From Chionis minor (taxonomy: Eukaryota > Chordata > Aves > Charadriiformes > Chionididae): a stretch of 64,000 nucleotides of DNA. The translations under genes were made by a program, and so were the position numbers. Positions within the stretch are counted from its first letter, which is position 1. Each line of letters starts with the position of its first letter. The DNA is taken from contig VZSF01000040.1 in assembly GCA_013398295.1 (NCBI GenBank), forward strand, positions 61,949-125,948, written 5' to 3'. Positions 28,101-43,100 of the stretch are shown here, piece after piece. The notes beneath the pieces are model-generated. The model had not been told where the DNA came from. It saw only the letters and a list, made by a program, of their open reading frames with translations, and did no database searches.

Positions 28101-31100
28101 CAGGCTGCTGGATCCCTAGCTCCTACGCCTCTTACCATTCTTGCTGTCTACTCTGGCTTGCAATCTGCTAGCCACTGCATGCTAATACTCGTACCCACGG
28201 ACCTGCACTCATTCTGATCTCTGCACATGGCAGCGCTCTGGGCACACGTGCCCCTGTGACTTTTGGTCCCCACTCCAATTGCTGTCCCTTATATATCCAT
28301 ACACATCCGCATACAAAATAGAGGGTTCCTCACCCGGGAAACTGTTAGAAATGGGATTTCGGGAGAAGAGGGGTAGGCTGTCAGGCACAGTGCATGGCCA
28401 GACAAGTGACTGGCTCCTTTTATCCCCTTATTCTTATATTTTTCCTCACACTTGTTCCTGCCCAGGCTAACTCTTAATCCTTTCCTCTCACTGCCTTTAG
28501 TTCTTCCCCTTAATATCTATAGTAGGTGTACAATCCCAAGATGATCTTCCCACGTGTCCCATACCCCTTGTAGGCAGTAACCAGTAAGGTGATCCTGGGA
28601 GAAAGGTTGACTCCTCTTCTAGGATTTCACACCTGGACCGTGTGATGAGTCACTTTCCTGTGACAGCCCTGTGAGCAGCCAGGGCTGGGGATCATCTTTT
28701 CCCTGATGAATTTTTTGGGATCCTCCTGTGTGTAATTGTTCCTGTGTGCTGCTTTTTGTGAAAAGATGAGCCTTTTATCGCATAAACTTTTTATTTTGAA
28801 AGACATAGCATATTCTAATGGAAAACCCTGTAGAATCTCTAAATTAATAGACGGCTAATGATCTGAACAATTTTGAATCTTCTATTTTGGGGAAAAAAAA
28901 AAGATTAAATCTGTTGTGAAACAAACTATTGATGTTTTAACTTAGGGATTTGTATGATGCGTATAGCCTTGCAATGTTGTTTGCTTTTTGTTCCAATTGG
29001 TCTTTTTATGGGGTTGTGTTCTTTTAATTAGAAATGAAAGAAGACCTGATTTTGCAGTTTGAGCCACAGCCTTTGCCAGCTCCTTCTGCGAGATCCCAAG
29101 ATAATGATCTCGATATCTCTTTGGAGCAAGAATCTGCTTGTGAGGCTCAACCAGAATCTGCTTGTGATACTCAACAAGAATCAGGACAGATGATAGAAGA
29201 GGAGGTCTCCAATGAATCAGAACGTAATGCTTTTAAACTTTACATTTATCGTAAACTTTTTGGTTTTTATGGTAGAAGAGATTTAGTTTAATATATCAAA
29301 TAAGTTAACTTTAGTATTAAATAAAATGTCTGAAGTACTAAAATTCCTTAATGCCTGTGAAGTACTTCAGTATCAAGTGATTTATGATGTTTATCATGGA
29401 TGATAATACTCTAATGATTATGAAATTAAAAATTAAAATGTGACTTTTTTCTAATATACTTCAGTTCATTAGTATATTGAGAATAATTTTCTATTGTTGT
29501 AAGAACTGCACTGTTAGTAGCCATAATTATTCCTATATAATTAGTGTTAATTATGGGATGATGTTGGTATGTGAATTTAAATATTTTTCATTTTGCGTTT
29601 TTGAAATACTTGAAAGTTAAAGCTTGACTTCTTATGCAAGTCTACTTACTGTACGTCCTTTATGTTCAAGGTTGTGATTGAGTTGCTCCGTATTGTGAGT
29701 ACGCTGCAGCAGCTCCCTGTGAGTGCGTGTGCTCTTCGCTTGTGGCATGTTCAGGGTAGTGTGATGTGAACAAGAAGTGTGTTAGTGAACTTTGCTGCTT
29801 GGACAAGCATTTCTGCCACATCCCTTTGCTGACACAATCCAATTTTTGGTCTGCGGTGCATTATGTTGCCAGTGCTAATACAAAGCAGGCAGGCGGGGGG
29901 ATAGTACTGCTTGTTTTTGCCACAGTACAGCCTAGGAGTTGTCCGACTGAAACACTACAACTAGCTTAGCCCTCCTTTTATAGCGTGCAGAGACAAATTA
30001 CCACTGCTCTCTTGCAGGTAAGAGGAAAATATTGCTCAGCTTTTAAAACTTGGTAATGTACCTGAGCTATTTATCCAACTGTGTAAGAAATAAAAAAGAA
30101 AGAGGGTTTTTTGGTTTGATGATGTGAAGGTATTAATTACCCAAACCTCTTAACAGTATGTTTTTTTTATAGATCATGAAGAAGCAAAAACGCACCAACC
30201 TCAGTCAAAACTTGCCTTAAAGAAATTGCTGAACAAGATTAGAAGCCAAAAAGAGGAGTGGACTTTAAAAAGTGAGAAAGAGATTCAAAGTGAAATTGAG
30301 ACTATTGAATCAGGCACAATTGCTAGCGAAGAGAGACCGTTATGTGATTTAGAACTTAACTGCGAGCAACAGAAAAATGCAGGATGTGAAGCCAAAGGTA
30401 CGTGATACGTACTTGCATCAAAATGTGTTGTGTAGGAGCAAAAAGGCTTGTCAGGGTGGACTGTTGCAAAACTGTTTAATGACTTTTCAGTGCTGGTGTT
30501 TTGTCGTGTTGCCAGAAAGTACAATTCTCCTATCTTTGCATTGTGGATTTGTTGAAATGGCAAATAGGAGAGGTTTTTGCTCTCATGTCCAACTACGTCC
30601 ATTAAGATCTTGTGGAGGACCAATATCCAACATACCTTTGTATCTTTTGAATCTTGCTCAAATTGTTGTCAGACTTGGTGTTGCCGTGCTTTAATAGGTG
30701 TTTGCCTCCAGGAGTAGAATTCTCAGTGCAAAATTGGGCATTGAATTCTGTACCTGTTGAACTGGAAAAGCCAGATGCTTCGGAGATTCGCAGCTAGAAA
30801 TGCACAAGACAAGCATGAGCTGATATGTCTGAAACCACGTGGGGCTTTTTCCTGCTTCTAGGCACCATTCTGAAAAGCCTTTGTGTAAAACTGTAATTTA
30901 TGGCAATTAGATGTTCTGTTTTGTTTGGTAGCCAAATAATTTAGGTGTTACTTTCCACTTCTAGCCTTCGTGCTGTTTTGGTTTTGCTAATGCTGAAGTT
31001 GGTGAATTTGTATGCTGAGTGGGATTTCTGAAATATTAAAATGATCAAGTTGTGATCATTGGTTTTGTGAGGGGTTTTGTTGTGGAGTGTTTTTTTTTTT

Positions 31101-34100
31101 TTTCTTTCATAGGACGCTTGGTTTTTTAAAACAAGATTAAGTGGTTTAGTTCAATTGTATACACGGATACACCAGCATAATGCCTGGGGATTGGAGAATG
31201 CAGCATGAAGTGAAAACCATGCCTCTAGGGAGAACTTGCTGCTATTCAAAGCTGATAGTACAGGATGAAGATTTTTTTGTGCAATAGCCAAATGTTAGAT
31301 TTTTTGCCCAGAGAGTGTCAGTTTTAGACCCTCTTTGTTCCGAGAGGTTAATATGTGGCTCTTTATTCCTCAGGATGATCTTGCTATTGGGCTACTATTG
31401 GGTAGAAGCAAACTCCAGTCCCATTGGAGCTGGGCCATTATTGGTAATTCAATAAAGACTCATGATAAAGAGCCATTAAGGGCTTAAATAATGCCAAAAC
31501 GCCCTGATTTTTCCAGCTTATGGAGACAGGCAGAGTAGTGGGATGGAAATGGAAGACTTTTCAAGAGCAGTTTATGCATTTTGTTTGGAGAGGTTGGGAA
31601 ACTGTAAAGCAATATGTAAAGAAGATCCAAGGCTCTTTCTGACTGCAATTACAGTTAAATACTATGTATATTTTAGACTCTGTGAAAATGTTGGAAAATA
31701 CAGTTGCAGCTGAAGATTCAGTTCTAATCCATCCTCAAGAACAAGCAGCTATAATTAGAATGGAAGAGGAGAAGCAAAAGTGGGTAAGTGTGTGTGTACT
31801 TATTCCTGTCTCAGTTATGGTGTGAAAATGATTTGCGGAAGACTAAAATGCTTCAGGTTATACAGCAGCTGCAGACCCTTTTAACATGCTTGTAACACTT
31901 AAATAAACTTTTACTGTAACATTTCCTATGTTTAGCCTCGGTGTATGAACTTTTTAAAAATGACTGAGGTCTAACTGGAATTTGGAATGGAGCAGGAAAC
32001 ACCAGTTTCTTGAAGTCTAATGAGGGCTATAGGCAAGGGATGCTACCCTGTGATCCAATGAAAATCCAAACTGTAGATTAGTACCTTTGCTTTAGCAGAG
32101 ATGTGGTCAACAACACACAGATCTGTGAAAACTTTAGTAAACCTGTGTAATAATGGAGGTGGGTCTGTGGGATTGTGTTTAGAGTGATAGGAAAAGCTTA
32201 CAAACCTGGAGTGTTTTGGTCTGGGGTTTTTTGGTGTGGGTTTGGGGTTTTTTTAGATTAACAGCAAAATAAATGTAGAAAGTCTTTTGTGTCTATGGGA
32301 ACTCTACATTTACTATATTTAGAAAATAACTTTTTGTTTTATTTCATTATATATATGCTTCATTAAATTTTCGTTTCTATTGTATCCTTAGAGACCTACC
32401 AGCTATTAGGTGGTAGTTCTTTTTTTTTAAATTGATAAAGTTGAAATTCAGGTCTTAGTACAGCCTTAAAGTTCCGAAATTCAGCAAACAAAAATTTGAC
32501 AAAATTGTAGTATTGGGTTTGGGGAAGGGGGAAGATAGTGGGTCTTCTGTGTAAGTGTGGTTACTTTCTTTAACATTCATTTTCTCCTGCTTTGCACCTG
32601 CCTAGGTGCATATTTTGCCGTGTCCACATTAACTGTTCTCAGGTCTTGCTTTTTCTCGGGTTCCCCTTCCTGACATCCCTGTTCAGACTGTCTCATTAAA
32701 GGCTGTTGTCGACTTCATCTTTGCCAGCACTTTGGAATTTTTCTTCACTTCCGTTCTCACAGTGTATGTGCTGTCGCTACACGTGGATCTAAGTGATTTG
32801 TAGCTGATAGGTACATGGAAAGAGAATAAAAATAAACAAACCACTTCAGAGATTTGTGGAGTACTCTTAAAGTGGTTATATGTTAGCTATTTCAGAAGTT
32901 TTGTAAGGCTTGAATTAACATTTATGTGTTGAACTCTTGATGAGAAACTCTATAAAATGCAAAGTAGATTTCTGAGTTCAATTTAAGGAAACGACTTCTT
33001 TTGCAGTCTCTGAAAAATGATAATGTATCTTGAATGGTTAGATTCTGATTTTATCCTTTCTATTAATTTGAGAACAGATAATAGTGCAATAGTAAATGGA
33101 TTCAGGGTTGATTAGAAATATCTAGCCAGTAAAACAAAATTATTCTTGTAAATTTTGTAACTGTTTTTAAAGGCCTCTTGTAATTTGGAAATGCCCGTCA
33201 CAAGCAGTAAAATTTCTGCTGTAAGTTGGACCACAGTTCTGTGCATGGTGGTGTGTTTGAGGGGCCTTTGATTTCTTTGTCCGTCAGTTCTTGAGATTCA
33301 TCCTCATCTTTCTTCTCAATAGAATGAGCAAATAGAGCAGCAGAAAGAGGAACAGCTGGCCTTGCTTAAACAACTTGAAGAAGAGAGAGCACATTTGGAG
33401 GCTGATTTTCTGAAGATACAAATGCAAATCTGTTTGGAGGAGGCTAAGAAAAAGAAACAGGAGAAGGAGCAAGGTCAGCTGGTACAAAGCCACAGTGTTC
33501 CTTCTACACATCATCAAAACAGAGTGGAACACGAGGTGAAGAATTGTAGAAAATTGTGTGTGGTTTTTTAATTATCCTTATTATAAAAATCAAGAGCACC
33601 GTTTGCCAATTCTAAAACATGTCGATCAAGACAATCAAGTTTTATTTCTTAGGCTGTGAATCAGATGTTCGTACATATAAAAGCTTCCTTTTGTCTAATG
33701 TAGAACCTTGTATTTCACATGATATCACTGGACTTTGAATAGTGGATTGTCCTCGCATAGACTCAGAGACGGCATGTCTTTAAAATATCTGTAAAATCTG
33801 ATTAGAGTCGCATGATGATTACACATGTACACGTATTCTTTTTTAAGAAGGAAAAAGAATCTTGTGGGGGGCAAAAAAGTTGAAAAAACGCACCTCTACA
33901 TTTTTGTTGGTCTAAATCTCAAACAGCTACTTAAAGGAGAGGAATTTATTGAGGATGTTGAAGGAAAGTAATCCAATATTTTTTTATTTTTTTTTTTTTA
34001 AATCTTGAAGCATTTGCACAGCCTGTACTCTTTTGTGACTCTGATTACCTTGAAAATACAGCTCTGCTGGATCATTACTCACCGAGTTTAGCTACTGGGT

Positions 34101-37100
34101 TACAGTTACCTCAGTGAGCTGAGCTACTGTAAGCACCGTGGGCTTTGACGGTGTGTGCTCAACTTGCCAAGGGGACTGTAGCTGTAGACCATCTGTTCCA
34201 GAAACTGCTTTGGCTTCATTGCCTCAGGCTGAAATCTCACACGTTTCAAGCAGTGGTACAGAGTGGCTTCTGTAAACTTAGGAGAAAGAACATATGGTTT
34301 AAGGTTGTTGCTTTAATAGTTTTGTGAGTTATTTGTATACCTGCATTTAAAATAACTTTTATTTTGATTAGACTGGAAATACTACTGTGTCAGAAACCAG
34401 GAGTCCTAGAGAAGACAGCCATTTACAGATGATTCGTAACTATCAACAGCGCCTTCTACAGCAAAATAGGTAAATTCCTTTATGAAATGGAAGTCCGAGT
34501 TCCTTGTTTCAAAATAATTGAAATTGCTTTGATTACTTAAATTGATGTTTATCTTTGCACCACTCTGGAACTCACGTTTTCCTTCTCTTCAGGCTGCACA
34601 AACAGACCGTTGAAGAAGCTAGAAAGCGTCTACATGAGTATCAGAATAAATTGAAGCAAAGGTACTTGTCTACTTGTACAACACCTCCGAGCTCTGTGGA
34701 AACAAAATCAATTAATTTAAAGCCTTTCTCCGAACCACTTCTACAGAGGCAAGGAGTGCAACCAACACAATACCAGTCATCCCAACAGGTTCATGCGCAG
34801 GAGTGTGCACGGCTGCTACCTGTGTTCTCAGGAACATCAAGTATGTTGGAAAAACCCTCTTCACAGAAACATGAAGAGCAAATGCATAACGTTTCTGCTG
34901 GCAGACACGTGCAGTCTTTAGAAGGATCGAAATTAAAGCGTGGAGAGCTTTGCTTGCAGTGTGGCTGTCCTTCGCAGGAGCAAGGGCCAACGTTGGAAAC
35001 TTCCAGTAATCACCTCAGAGAACCATCTTGGTTCCAGTTACCATCAGGATTAGTCACAAAAGATGTCACTGCAGTAAGAACACAACCTGAAGCAAGCGTA
35101 CAACATATTAGATTTGTTTTGCCTGCAGAAGATTCCTTTGAGCCTTCAGAAACAGTGCACTTTAAAGAGTCATCTCAGAAGATGGCTAACCATCAAACAG
35201 AGACAGAAGCTGGAGAAAAGCCTTCCGTTAAGACACACTTCATGCCAACAACAAAGGGCTCTCATACAGTTCAGGCAGCCTCAGTTGATTCTTCGGTGTA
35301 TCGGCAGGGGTCTGCAGAGAACACCATCAAAACAAGCCTTGAACAACCCCTCAGTCTTTCTGAACCTGTGACTTTATCTCATGAAGACTCTAAAGCCCAG
35401 GGTGTTGAGGAATTCTTGATATCAAAAACGGGAAATGCATCTTTGCTAGATTATTCTGGTATACTGAATTTAAGGGACAGAGTGTTGGCCTCATCAGAAA
35501 GCATCCAAGCTCAGCAGAAGTATTTGAAAGAATTGCAAGAGCAGCTAGATGCACAAAGAGAAGCTCTTCTTTCTAGGCAGAAAATACAGGAACAACTACT
35601 TTTACAGAAGCAAGATAAATTGAAGGAGCAGATGCAGAGACAGCATGAAGCTTTGAAAGAATTTCTGAACAAGCAGGTAAGCTTTATAAACGTTTTGCAT
35701 GGCGAATCATCTAGTAGGTTATCAAACTTAAGAGCGAATCCTACCAATTAGCAAAGTATCCCATGGAGTGTTGATAGTTTTGAGTGATTTACCACAATGA
35801 AAATTTTAACTGGGACTTGCAATTTGTAATTAGTTCTTTTCCATAAGCCCCAAGAGCACAATTTTGTTCAGTCTAACAGAAATAGTGTGAGCTTGGTCTC
35901 TGAATGTATTGACAGTTGAAAATAGTTGTGTTGTCTGAAATGTCTTCAGGTGTAGTTTTCTTCAGCTCTAGAAATGCAGCTGTATGTAAAACAGTTCTTG
36001 TGTTAAAAATACTTAAGCAGTACCTCAAAGGATACCGTAAACATTTTTTAAAGTTGGTCTTTTTGTGCGTACATGTTAGGAAATTGGTTTGGCAACTGCA
36101 CTCTTGTAATTTTGCTTGTTTCTGGATCACAGAAGAAAAATCCAGGTTTATTTTTGAGTTTCTGAAGATGCTCCTTTTAGCCTTTTTTTTTTTTTTAATA
36201 AACAGAAGCCATCTTAGAAAAATGACTGTTGCCTAGAGTCCCTGTCTTTTGCTTTTTGCAGTCTCCAAACAGTTAAAATTCCTGAATTTAGGAGTTGAAA
36301 AAGTAAAAGCAGACTTTTCAGGAGTTGTTCCTGTTAGAAATGCTGAGTATTCTGATCTAACCTAACAAAGACCCTGAAAATGTAAATAATTATGTTTTAA
36401 CACATTAGTTTTGTAGAGCTAAATACAATATCTGTATGTCCAAATGTTTTTGTAAGCTAAGCAAGTCTGCCCAGTATCTTGCATACTTGAACTATGTTCT
36501 CAAAGCACTCAGTGTTGCCCTGCATGGAATACACGTGCAAGAAAATGCTCGTTTGATAAATGAGTATAAATATAATCTTACATACAGTTGCTCCTCCCTG
36601 CTAAGGTGAGACATATCCCCACAAGTGAAGAAATGACAGAGGCACAAAAGCCTGACTGGATTAATAGGATTGAGTTTTTCCAAGACTCAGAAAAGTACCA
36701 GCAAGAGGATTGTGACAGGAGTACATTTCACAGAAGTAAAATGACTTTACAGTGCATCGATCCAGCTGAGCAAACTGGTAAGGTTCTATAGTATTTGTCA
36801 TTATGATTTTTTTATTTTGCAGCTGAGATAGAGTTCTCTTCCATCTCCCCAAGTTAATTCGAGATGTGTATATATATTATTGTAACACTAGGGGAGTTTA
36901 AACTGCAAAACTTTATTTTACAGAACAGTCTGAGAAGGTTCTATGTAGAGAACAGAAATGGAGATCTTCCAAACCACCTGTGACAAAAGTCAAGTTAGGT
37001 CTTGATTTGGAACAGCATGAACTTAGTGTTATACCAGAGGCAGACACACCGAAGAGTTGCAACATTTCTTTTGCAGGTAAAATATATATTTGATATCCAT

Positions 37101-40100
37101 ATATATAAAAAAAAATAAATGCTGCTGTTCCTGAGAAATACAGATTGGAGGAAATGAATCTTTTTCTGAAGAGTCTGTGAGGTGATTGATCATGAAATAA
37201 TAGCTGATACTGTTGCCTTATGTTAAGGTATAATTTACATACTAGCGAAGTGCATTTATAGTTAAGAAAAGCTTATCATGTCAGTGTCTGGCTAGAAAAA
37301 AGTAATTGAAACAAATTCACCAAGAAAAGAAAATTCACTGTAATTCCATGGCTTAAGTTCCCTGTTGATTTTTCTGTTGGACAGGGTCTATGTTAACAGA
37401 CAATTGTACAATAAAAGTAAAGAAAACCATCAGAGTTGGTGGGAGTTGTTTAAAGGTTTAGCTTTTGAGCATAGCGAGGAAGTGCGTGTGAAATCTTTTA
37501 AATAAGGAGTTAGTATCAAGTTTCTACAGAAATTTTTAGACCACCTTTTTTTTTCTTATTACAAAACACTCTGTAAAAACCTTAGAGAGCAACTGTACAA
37601 AGCAAGTATTTTCTAGGTCTGTTACAGTCTCCATGCAATGCTTTGTAGTTCTCTGTAGGAAACATTAAGTAACAGGTACAACAAGCTGATGGCTTCTAAA
37701 TGTAAAAGTTTAATTATTTTTTTAGGTCTCTTCATAGCTAAAATTTAATGCATATTTTACATAAAAACACTGCCACAATATTAAAACTTAAAAGGGCTAA
37801 AAAGAACAGTCTGAGTAGGCCTGTCAGGCTGGTATTTGTCTTGCGCAAAATAATGAAATGGCTGATATGGGGTATTTTTTAATTATTAAAGAAAGTAATT
37901 AATGCTAGTCAGCATCAGTTTATGCAGAATAATTCTTGTTGGATCAATTTGGCATGTTGATTAGCAAACAGGTTTTGGTGGTGAAAGTTTATATCGAAGA
38001 ATATATTTATATTCTCAAAAGCACTTGACTTAGTGTTACACGTCTTAAAAAAGATTAAAAATCAAAATACGTAGCAAAAAGTTTTCTGAAATATTATCTA
38101 GTGGAATTCTAGAGTAAGGAATACTCATTTGCTGTGTGATCCCATTACGATCCACAGGTGATTTATTCCTACATTATCTAACTGTTGGTCGTGGTAGGTA
38201 GAGCAGAGTTTTTATTGGATTGGGTGGCCAAAAAGGGCTGTTGTGTGGGGCAGGTTGGGGAGAAAAGAAATCTTTAAGTCAGAGCAGAGAAGTTACATTG
38301 CATCTGGATTTGGAAAAATTACTGAAAGTTGTTTTCCACATAGCAAATCCACCAATTTGTTTGAATTTTTTTGGAAGAAACATTTTAGTTGAGTTAGGAA
38401 ATTATTTTTTGAGAAGTCTGTGACCTGTGTAATCCATAGACTGTGTCATACAAAGGATTTTAGTGTCCTGACCTGGCTAACTTTGTCAGAGCAGAGTACT
38501 GTGCGGATCCAGCAGGTTACTTCTATAGAATAGAACATGCATCGTAATGTTTTTCATGAAGTGCCAAATACTGCATTTCTACATCTCAACTGATTATGAA
38601 TGTGTTAAATTCAGATAAAACAGGTTCTGTTGGTGGAGAATCTTCTCCCCTCTCTACCAGTGAGGAGTTTGCATCTGTGAAACGTTACAACCGTGCTTTT
38701 CATGAAGAAAGCAGGTTACCTTCAAGCACAACGAGCTACGAGGAACAAATCTCTATTGGAAGTCCAAGGCGATTCTTACAAGAGGTGCTGATGATGACTG
38801 CTGAAAATTCGTATGATTCAGGTGAGGAAATCATCATCTTTCTAGGAATTTTGTGAATAGCATTCAGCGCTGCTCATTCTGCTGCTGTTTATTTGCAGCA
38901 TATGACCTGACATTAAAGGACGTGGAGTGCTATTTAAATACAGTTTAATTTTAGGTGTGAAAAAGTATGTTTCAATAAGCATGTCTCAGAATGACCTGAT
39001 TTTTTTTATCTTTTTTTGTGCAATCTATTACCATTCTAGTAACAGAAGTCCACACTGCAGTAAACTTCATTTCTAGTCAACAGTTTCTCATCCAAGGCGT
39101 GTGCTTTGTATCTGTACCTTGTAGAACTGTCTGTAAAGAAACTTCTTTTGTATTATGTGGTGGCCCTGCCCTTACCAGCAGAATCCCATGCATGAATAGG
39201 GAACAAACTGCCGTCGAAAGCCACACGTGTGTCTTCCTCCTGAGGGAGGTACCTTCTGCCCAGACTGCGGCGTGTTCAGGTTTGCAGCTTTACCAGGGAG
39301 TTTGCTCCATTTTGAGCAGACCAGTGGTGTCCCTGATTCCGTACCCGGTGATTCCTTGTATTGACACAAAGGAAATTAATGCTTAAAAAGAACTCTGGAG
39401 TGTGAACGTGCTGTTGTTATGTCCACTGAAAGGCCAGTGTGTATAAGAAGTTGCTTAAAAATACAGTTGTGACAAAAAAATAGAAGGCTGAGTGTTATCC
39501 TTAGCTCAAAGAAACAACTCTGAAGGAATCAGCTGTTAGTTGTAACAGAAATAAAAATAGTGCAATAATGTAGGGATTGCTTTAATTCTAATATTTTCTG
39601 TTCATCTGTGAAGAGCTTTTATTAAAGATCACGCTTTTGAGGATAGCCTGTGTCCATACGTGACAAAGTTAGGCTGATTGCATAAATTAAACCAAGTTGT
39701 TTTGGTTATCAAAAAAAAAAAAAAAAGTTGTTTTTGTTATAAAGTGGTTTGCAAATGTTCAAAATAATCCTGTTACAGGGTTGTTGAAACCTAAGCATGT
39801 TATGGGTAGCTTGACTGGCTTTATAAAAGGACAAAGGGGACTAGTCTTAGGTAAACAAAGAAAGGGGGTTACTAAGATGTTTTTCAAGAGATTGGACTAA
39901 CAAGTGAAGGTCAGGGTTTTCAATGCCTACTGTTTTTTCCCTGCCTATACAAATTTAGATTGTCTATCCAGTTGTGGAATAATTTTAACTGAAAGACTCC
40001 GGTACTTCCAGTTGCATTGCACTTGCTTCTCTTCAAACTTTCTGCAATTCCAAGTGCAGTACATGGTGGTTATAACTGAGAAATGCTGTGCCTGACTTGC

Positions 40101-43100
40101 TGGCAACTGGTACACAAAGCTTGCAAAATATTGACTAAAGGACTAAAGTGATTTGAAGCTTATTACAAGATGAAAGCATCGCATGGTCTGGTAGAGTTTT
40201 CAGTATCCATCTAAAATAAATAAATAACTAGAGCTGCAAAGGAGTTTTCAACAACTTTGCTACCTTATATGTACGTTGTTACAAGCAATACAGCTATGTA
40301 GTATGCATCTCCTGGTTTTGCTAGAAATTTCGCTGCTGCCCCAAACCTTAAGATAACTTTTAATTTAGTTTGAGACATCTTATTCGATTCAATCAGGATT
40401 TACTAGGGATTGAAGTTGTTTTGAATAAGTACATGTAAGCTCATTTTCTTTCAACTGCTTCCCTTAATTCTCAGAGAACTCTTTTTGAAATATACCTATA
40501 TTTAAACTTAAATGATCACTAAAAAATTTTGTCTTTTGTAACAATACTTGGAGAAAAGGCTTTTTATTTTTCTGAGTTGTAGAAGCATTGCTAGATCAGC
40601 CGTTGCCAAATGAATATGGAATATCTTCATGTAGTGTCTTTTTACATTAGTGAGTATTGTACACGGACAGTGCAATGGTTTATGTAAGAAGATTAGGAAA
40701 CTTCATGTGAACATCTATATTTATTAAAAGAAAAAAAAGTGCAAAGCTTTGTGTGATTATGTGTTTAAGAGGATTGTCCTCTTGAGCGATTCAACAACCA
40801 AAACCGTCAACAGCATCTTTGTAATTTGAAGGCTGTGAAGAACTGTGGTATTTTCAGTAAATAGTGCAGTATCTTCAGCAGGAAAATCTGGTCTGTGTTA
40901 AATAGAAAGTTTCTGAAACTTGAGGTGGATTTTAAGTTGTCGCTTATGAGCGTAGCTTTGGTTATTTTCAAGTGATGTTGCAGCAAGTGCCACCAGTGAG
41001 GCTAAGATTCAGATTGCTCTCTTACCATGGTGGCAGGATGAGTTGGGAACTTTGGACACTCGATATTTCTTCTCCAGTTTGGTTAGAATGGGCTAATAGA
41101 ATGCAAATTGTTAATATGGAATTGCAGAGTAACCCTGCAGACGAGACAGGCAGTTTGATGGCATAAACCTAATTTCCTTAGAAAGTCAGCCTGAAAATAG
41201 TGACTAGATTTTATACATGCACCTCTTTTGCGCTTCGCCTTCATTACATAGCAACAGGCTTTTCTCTCTTAATTCATCTCCAGCGGTCCCCTTCTGCTGT
41301 GTTCCAGGAGGGATTATCTTCATGTATTGCTGCCCTATATGGAGATGTTATTCCAAGCATGACTATTTTTTGTGTGATCTCTGTTTATTTTTAGTAATCC
41401 CAAATATTCATTCATAATTCATTATTGTGATAGATTGTCTTATCTATCACCAACTTAGCAAACTAGCTGGAGTACACCTTTTTTTGTTTATGTGGTTAGA
41501 TTTGGACATTCCTGGTTTTATATTGTCTTCACTGTTTGTCATAGAATCGCCTAGGTTGGAAGGGACCTTTAAGATTATCAAGTCCAACCATCAAACCAAC
41601 ACTGCCAAAGCCACCTCCAAACCGTGTTGCTCAGCACCATGTCTGTCTGGCTTTTAAATACCTCTGGCGATGGTGACTCCACCACTTCCCTGGGCAGCCT
41701 GTTCCAATGCTTGATGACCCTTTTGGTGAAGAAATTTCTTCCTGCTTTCCAATTTAAACCTCCTCTGGTGCAACTTGAGGCCATTTCCTCTTGTCCTATC
41801 ACCTGTTACCTGGGAGAAGAGACTGACCCCCACCTCGCTACACCCTCCTCTCAGGTAGTTGTAGAGAGCAATAAGGTCTCCCCTCAGCCTCCTTTTCTCC
41901 AGCGTAAACAACCCCAGTTCCCTCAGCTGCTCCTCACAAGACTTGTTCTCCAGACACCTCACCAGCTTCGTTGCCCTTCTCTGGACACGCTCCAGCACCT
42001 CAATGTCCCTCTGATACTGCGGTGCCCAAAACTGAACGCAATACTCAAGCTGCGGCCTCACCAGTGCCAAGTACAGGAGCACAATCACTTCCCTGCTCCT
42101 GCTGGCCACACCATTCTTGATACAGGCCAAGATGCCATTGGCCTTCTTGGCCACCTGGGCACACTGCTGGCTCATGTTCAGCCGAATGTCCACCAGGACC
42201 CCCAGGTCCTTTTGTGCCAGGCAGCTTTCCAGCCACTCCTCCCCAAGCCTGTAGCACTGCCTGGGGTTGTTGTGACCCAAGTGCAGGACCCAGCATTTGG
42301 CTGTGTTGAACCTCATCCCATTGGCCTCGGCCCATGGATCCAGCCTGTCCAGATCCCTCTGTAGGGCCATCCTACCCTCAAGGAGGTCGACACTCCCACC
42401 TAACTTGGTGTCATCTGCAAACTTACTGAGGGCGCACTTGATCCCCTTGTCCAGGTCATTGTTAAAGATATTAAACAGAACCAGCCCCAGTACTGAGCCT
42501 GGTGAACACCACTCGTGACCGGCCACCAACTGGATGTAACTCCATTCACCCCCAGTCTTTGGGCCCGGCCTTCCAGCCACTTTTTGACCGAGCACAGAGT
42601 ACACCCATCCAAGCCATGAGCAGCCAGTTTCTCCAGGAGAATGCTGTGGGAAACAGTGCTGAACGCTTTACCAAAGTGCAGGTAGGCGACATCCATGGCC
42701 TTTCCTTTATCCACCTTATCATAGAAGGAGATCAGGTTTGTCAAACAGGACCTTTCATGAACCCGTGCTGACTCAGCCTCATCACCTGGTTGTCCTGCAA
42801 GTGCCATGTAATGGCACTCAGGATGATCTGCTCCGTAACCTTCCCCAGCACTGAGGTCAGACTGACAGGCCTGTAGTTCCCCAGATCCTCCTTCCAGCCC
42901 TTCTTGTGGATGTGCGTCACGCTTGTTAACCTCCAGTCAGCTGGGACCTCCCCGGTTAGCCAGGACTGCTGATAAATGACGGAAAGATGATTGTTGTTCA
43001 GTCTTTTATCTTTCAAATTGCACCCTAAAAAAATTGCTGCTATTTTACTGCAATTTCTGCTGGGGGAGGCGGGGGGCAGGGAAGGGCTTTCTGGATATTA

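Noticed and set aside
27669..28171. Open frames on both strands in the C-rich insert
   Set aside because: Composition-driven, no splice context, no recognised protein motif.
41624..42364. 246-codon + strand open frame
   Set aside because: It is the antisense of the CR1 reverse-transcriptase region, not a gene.
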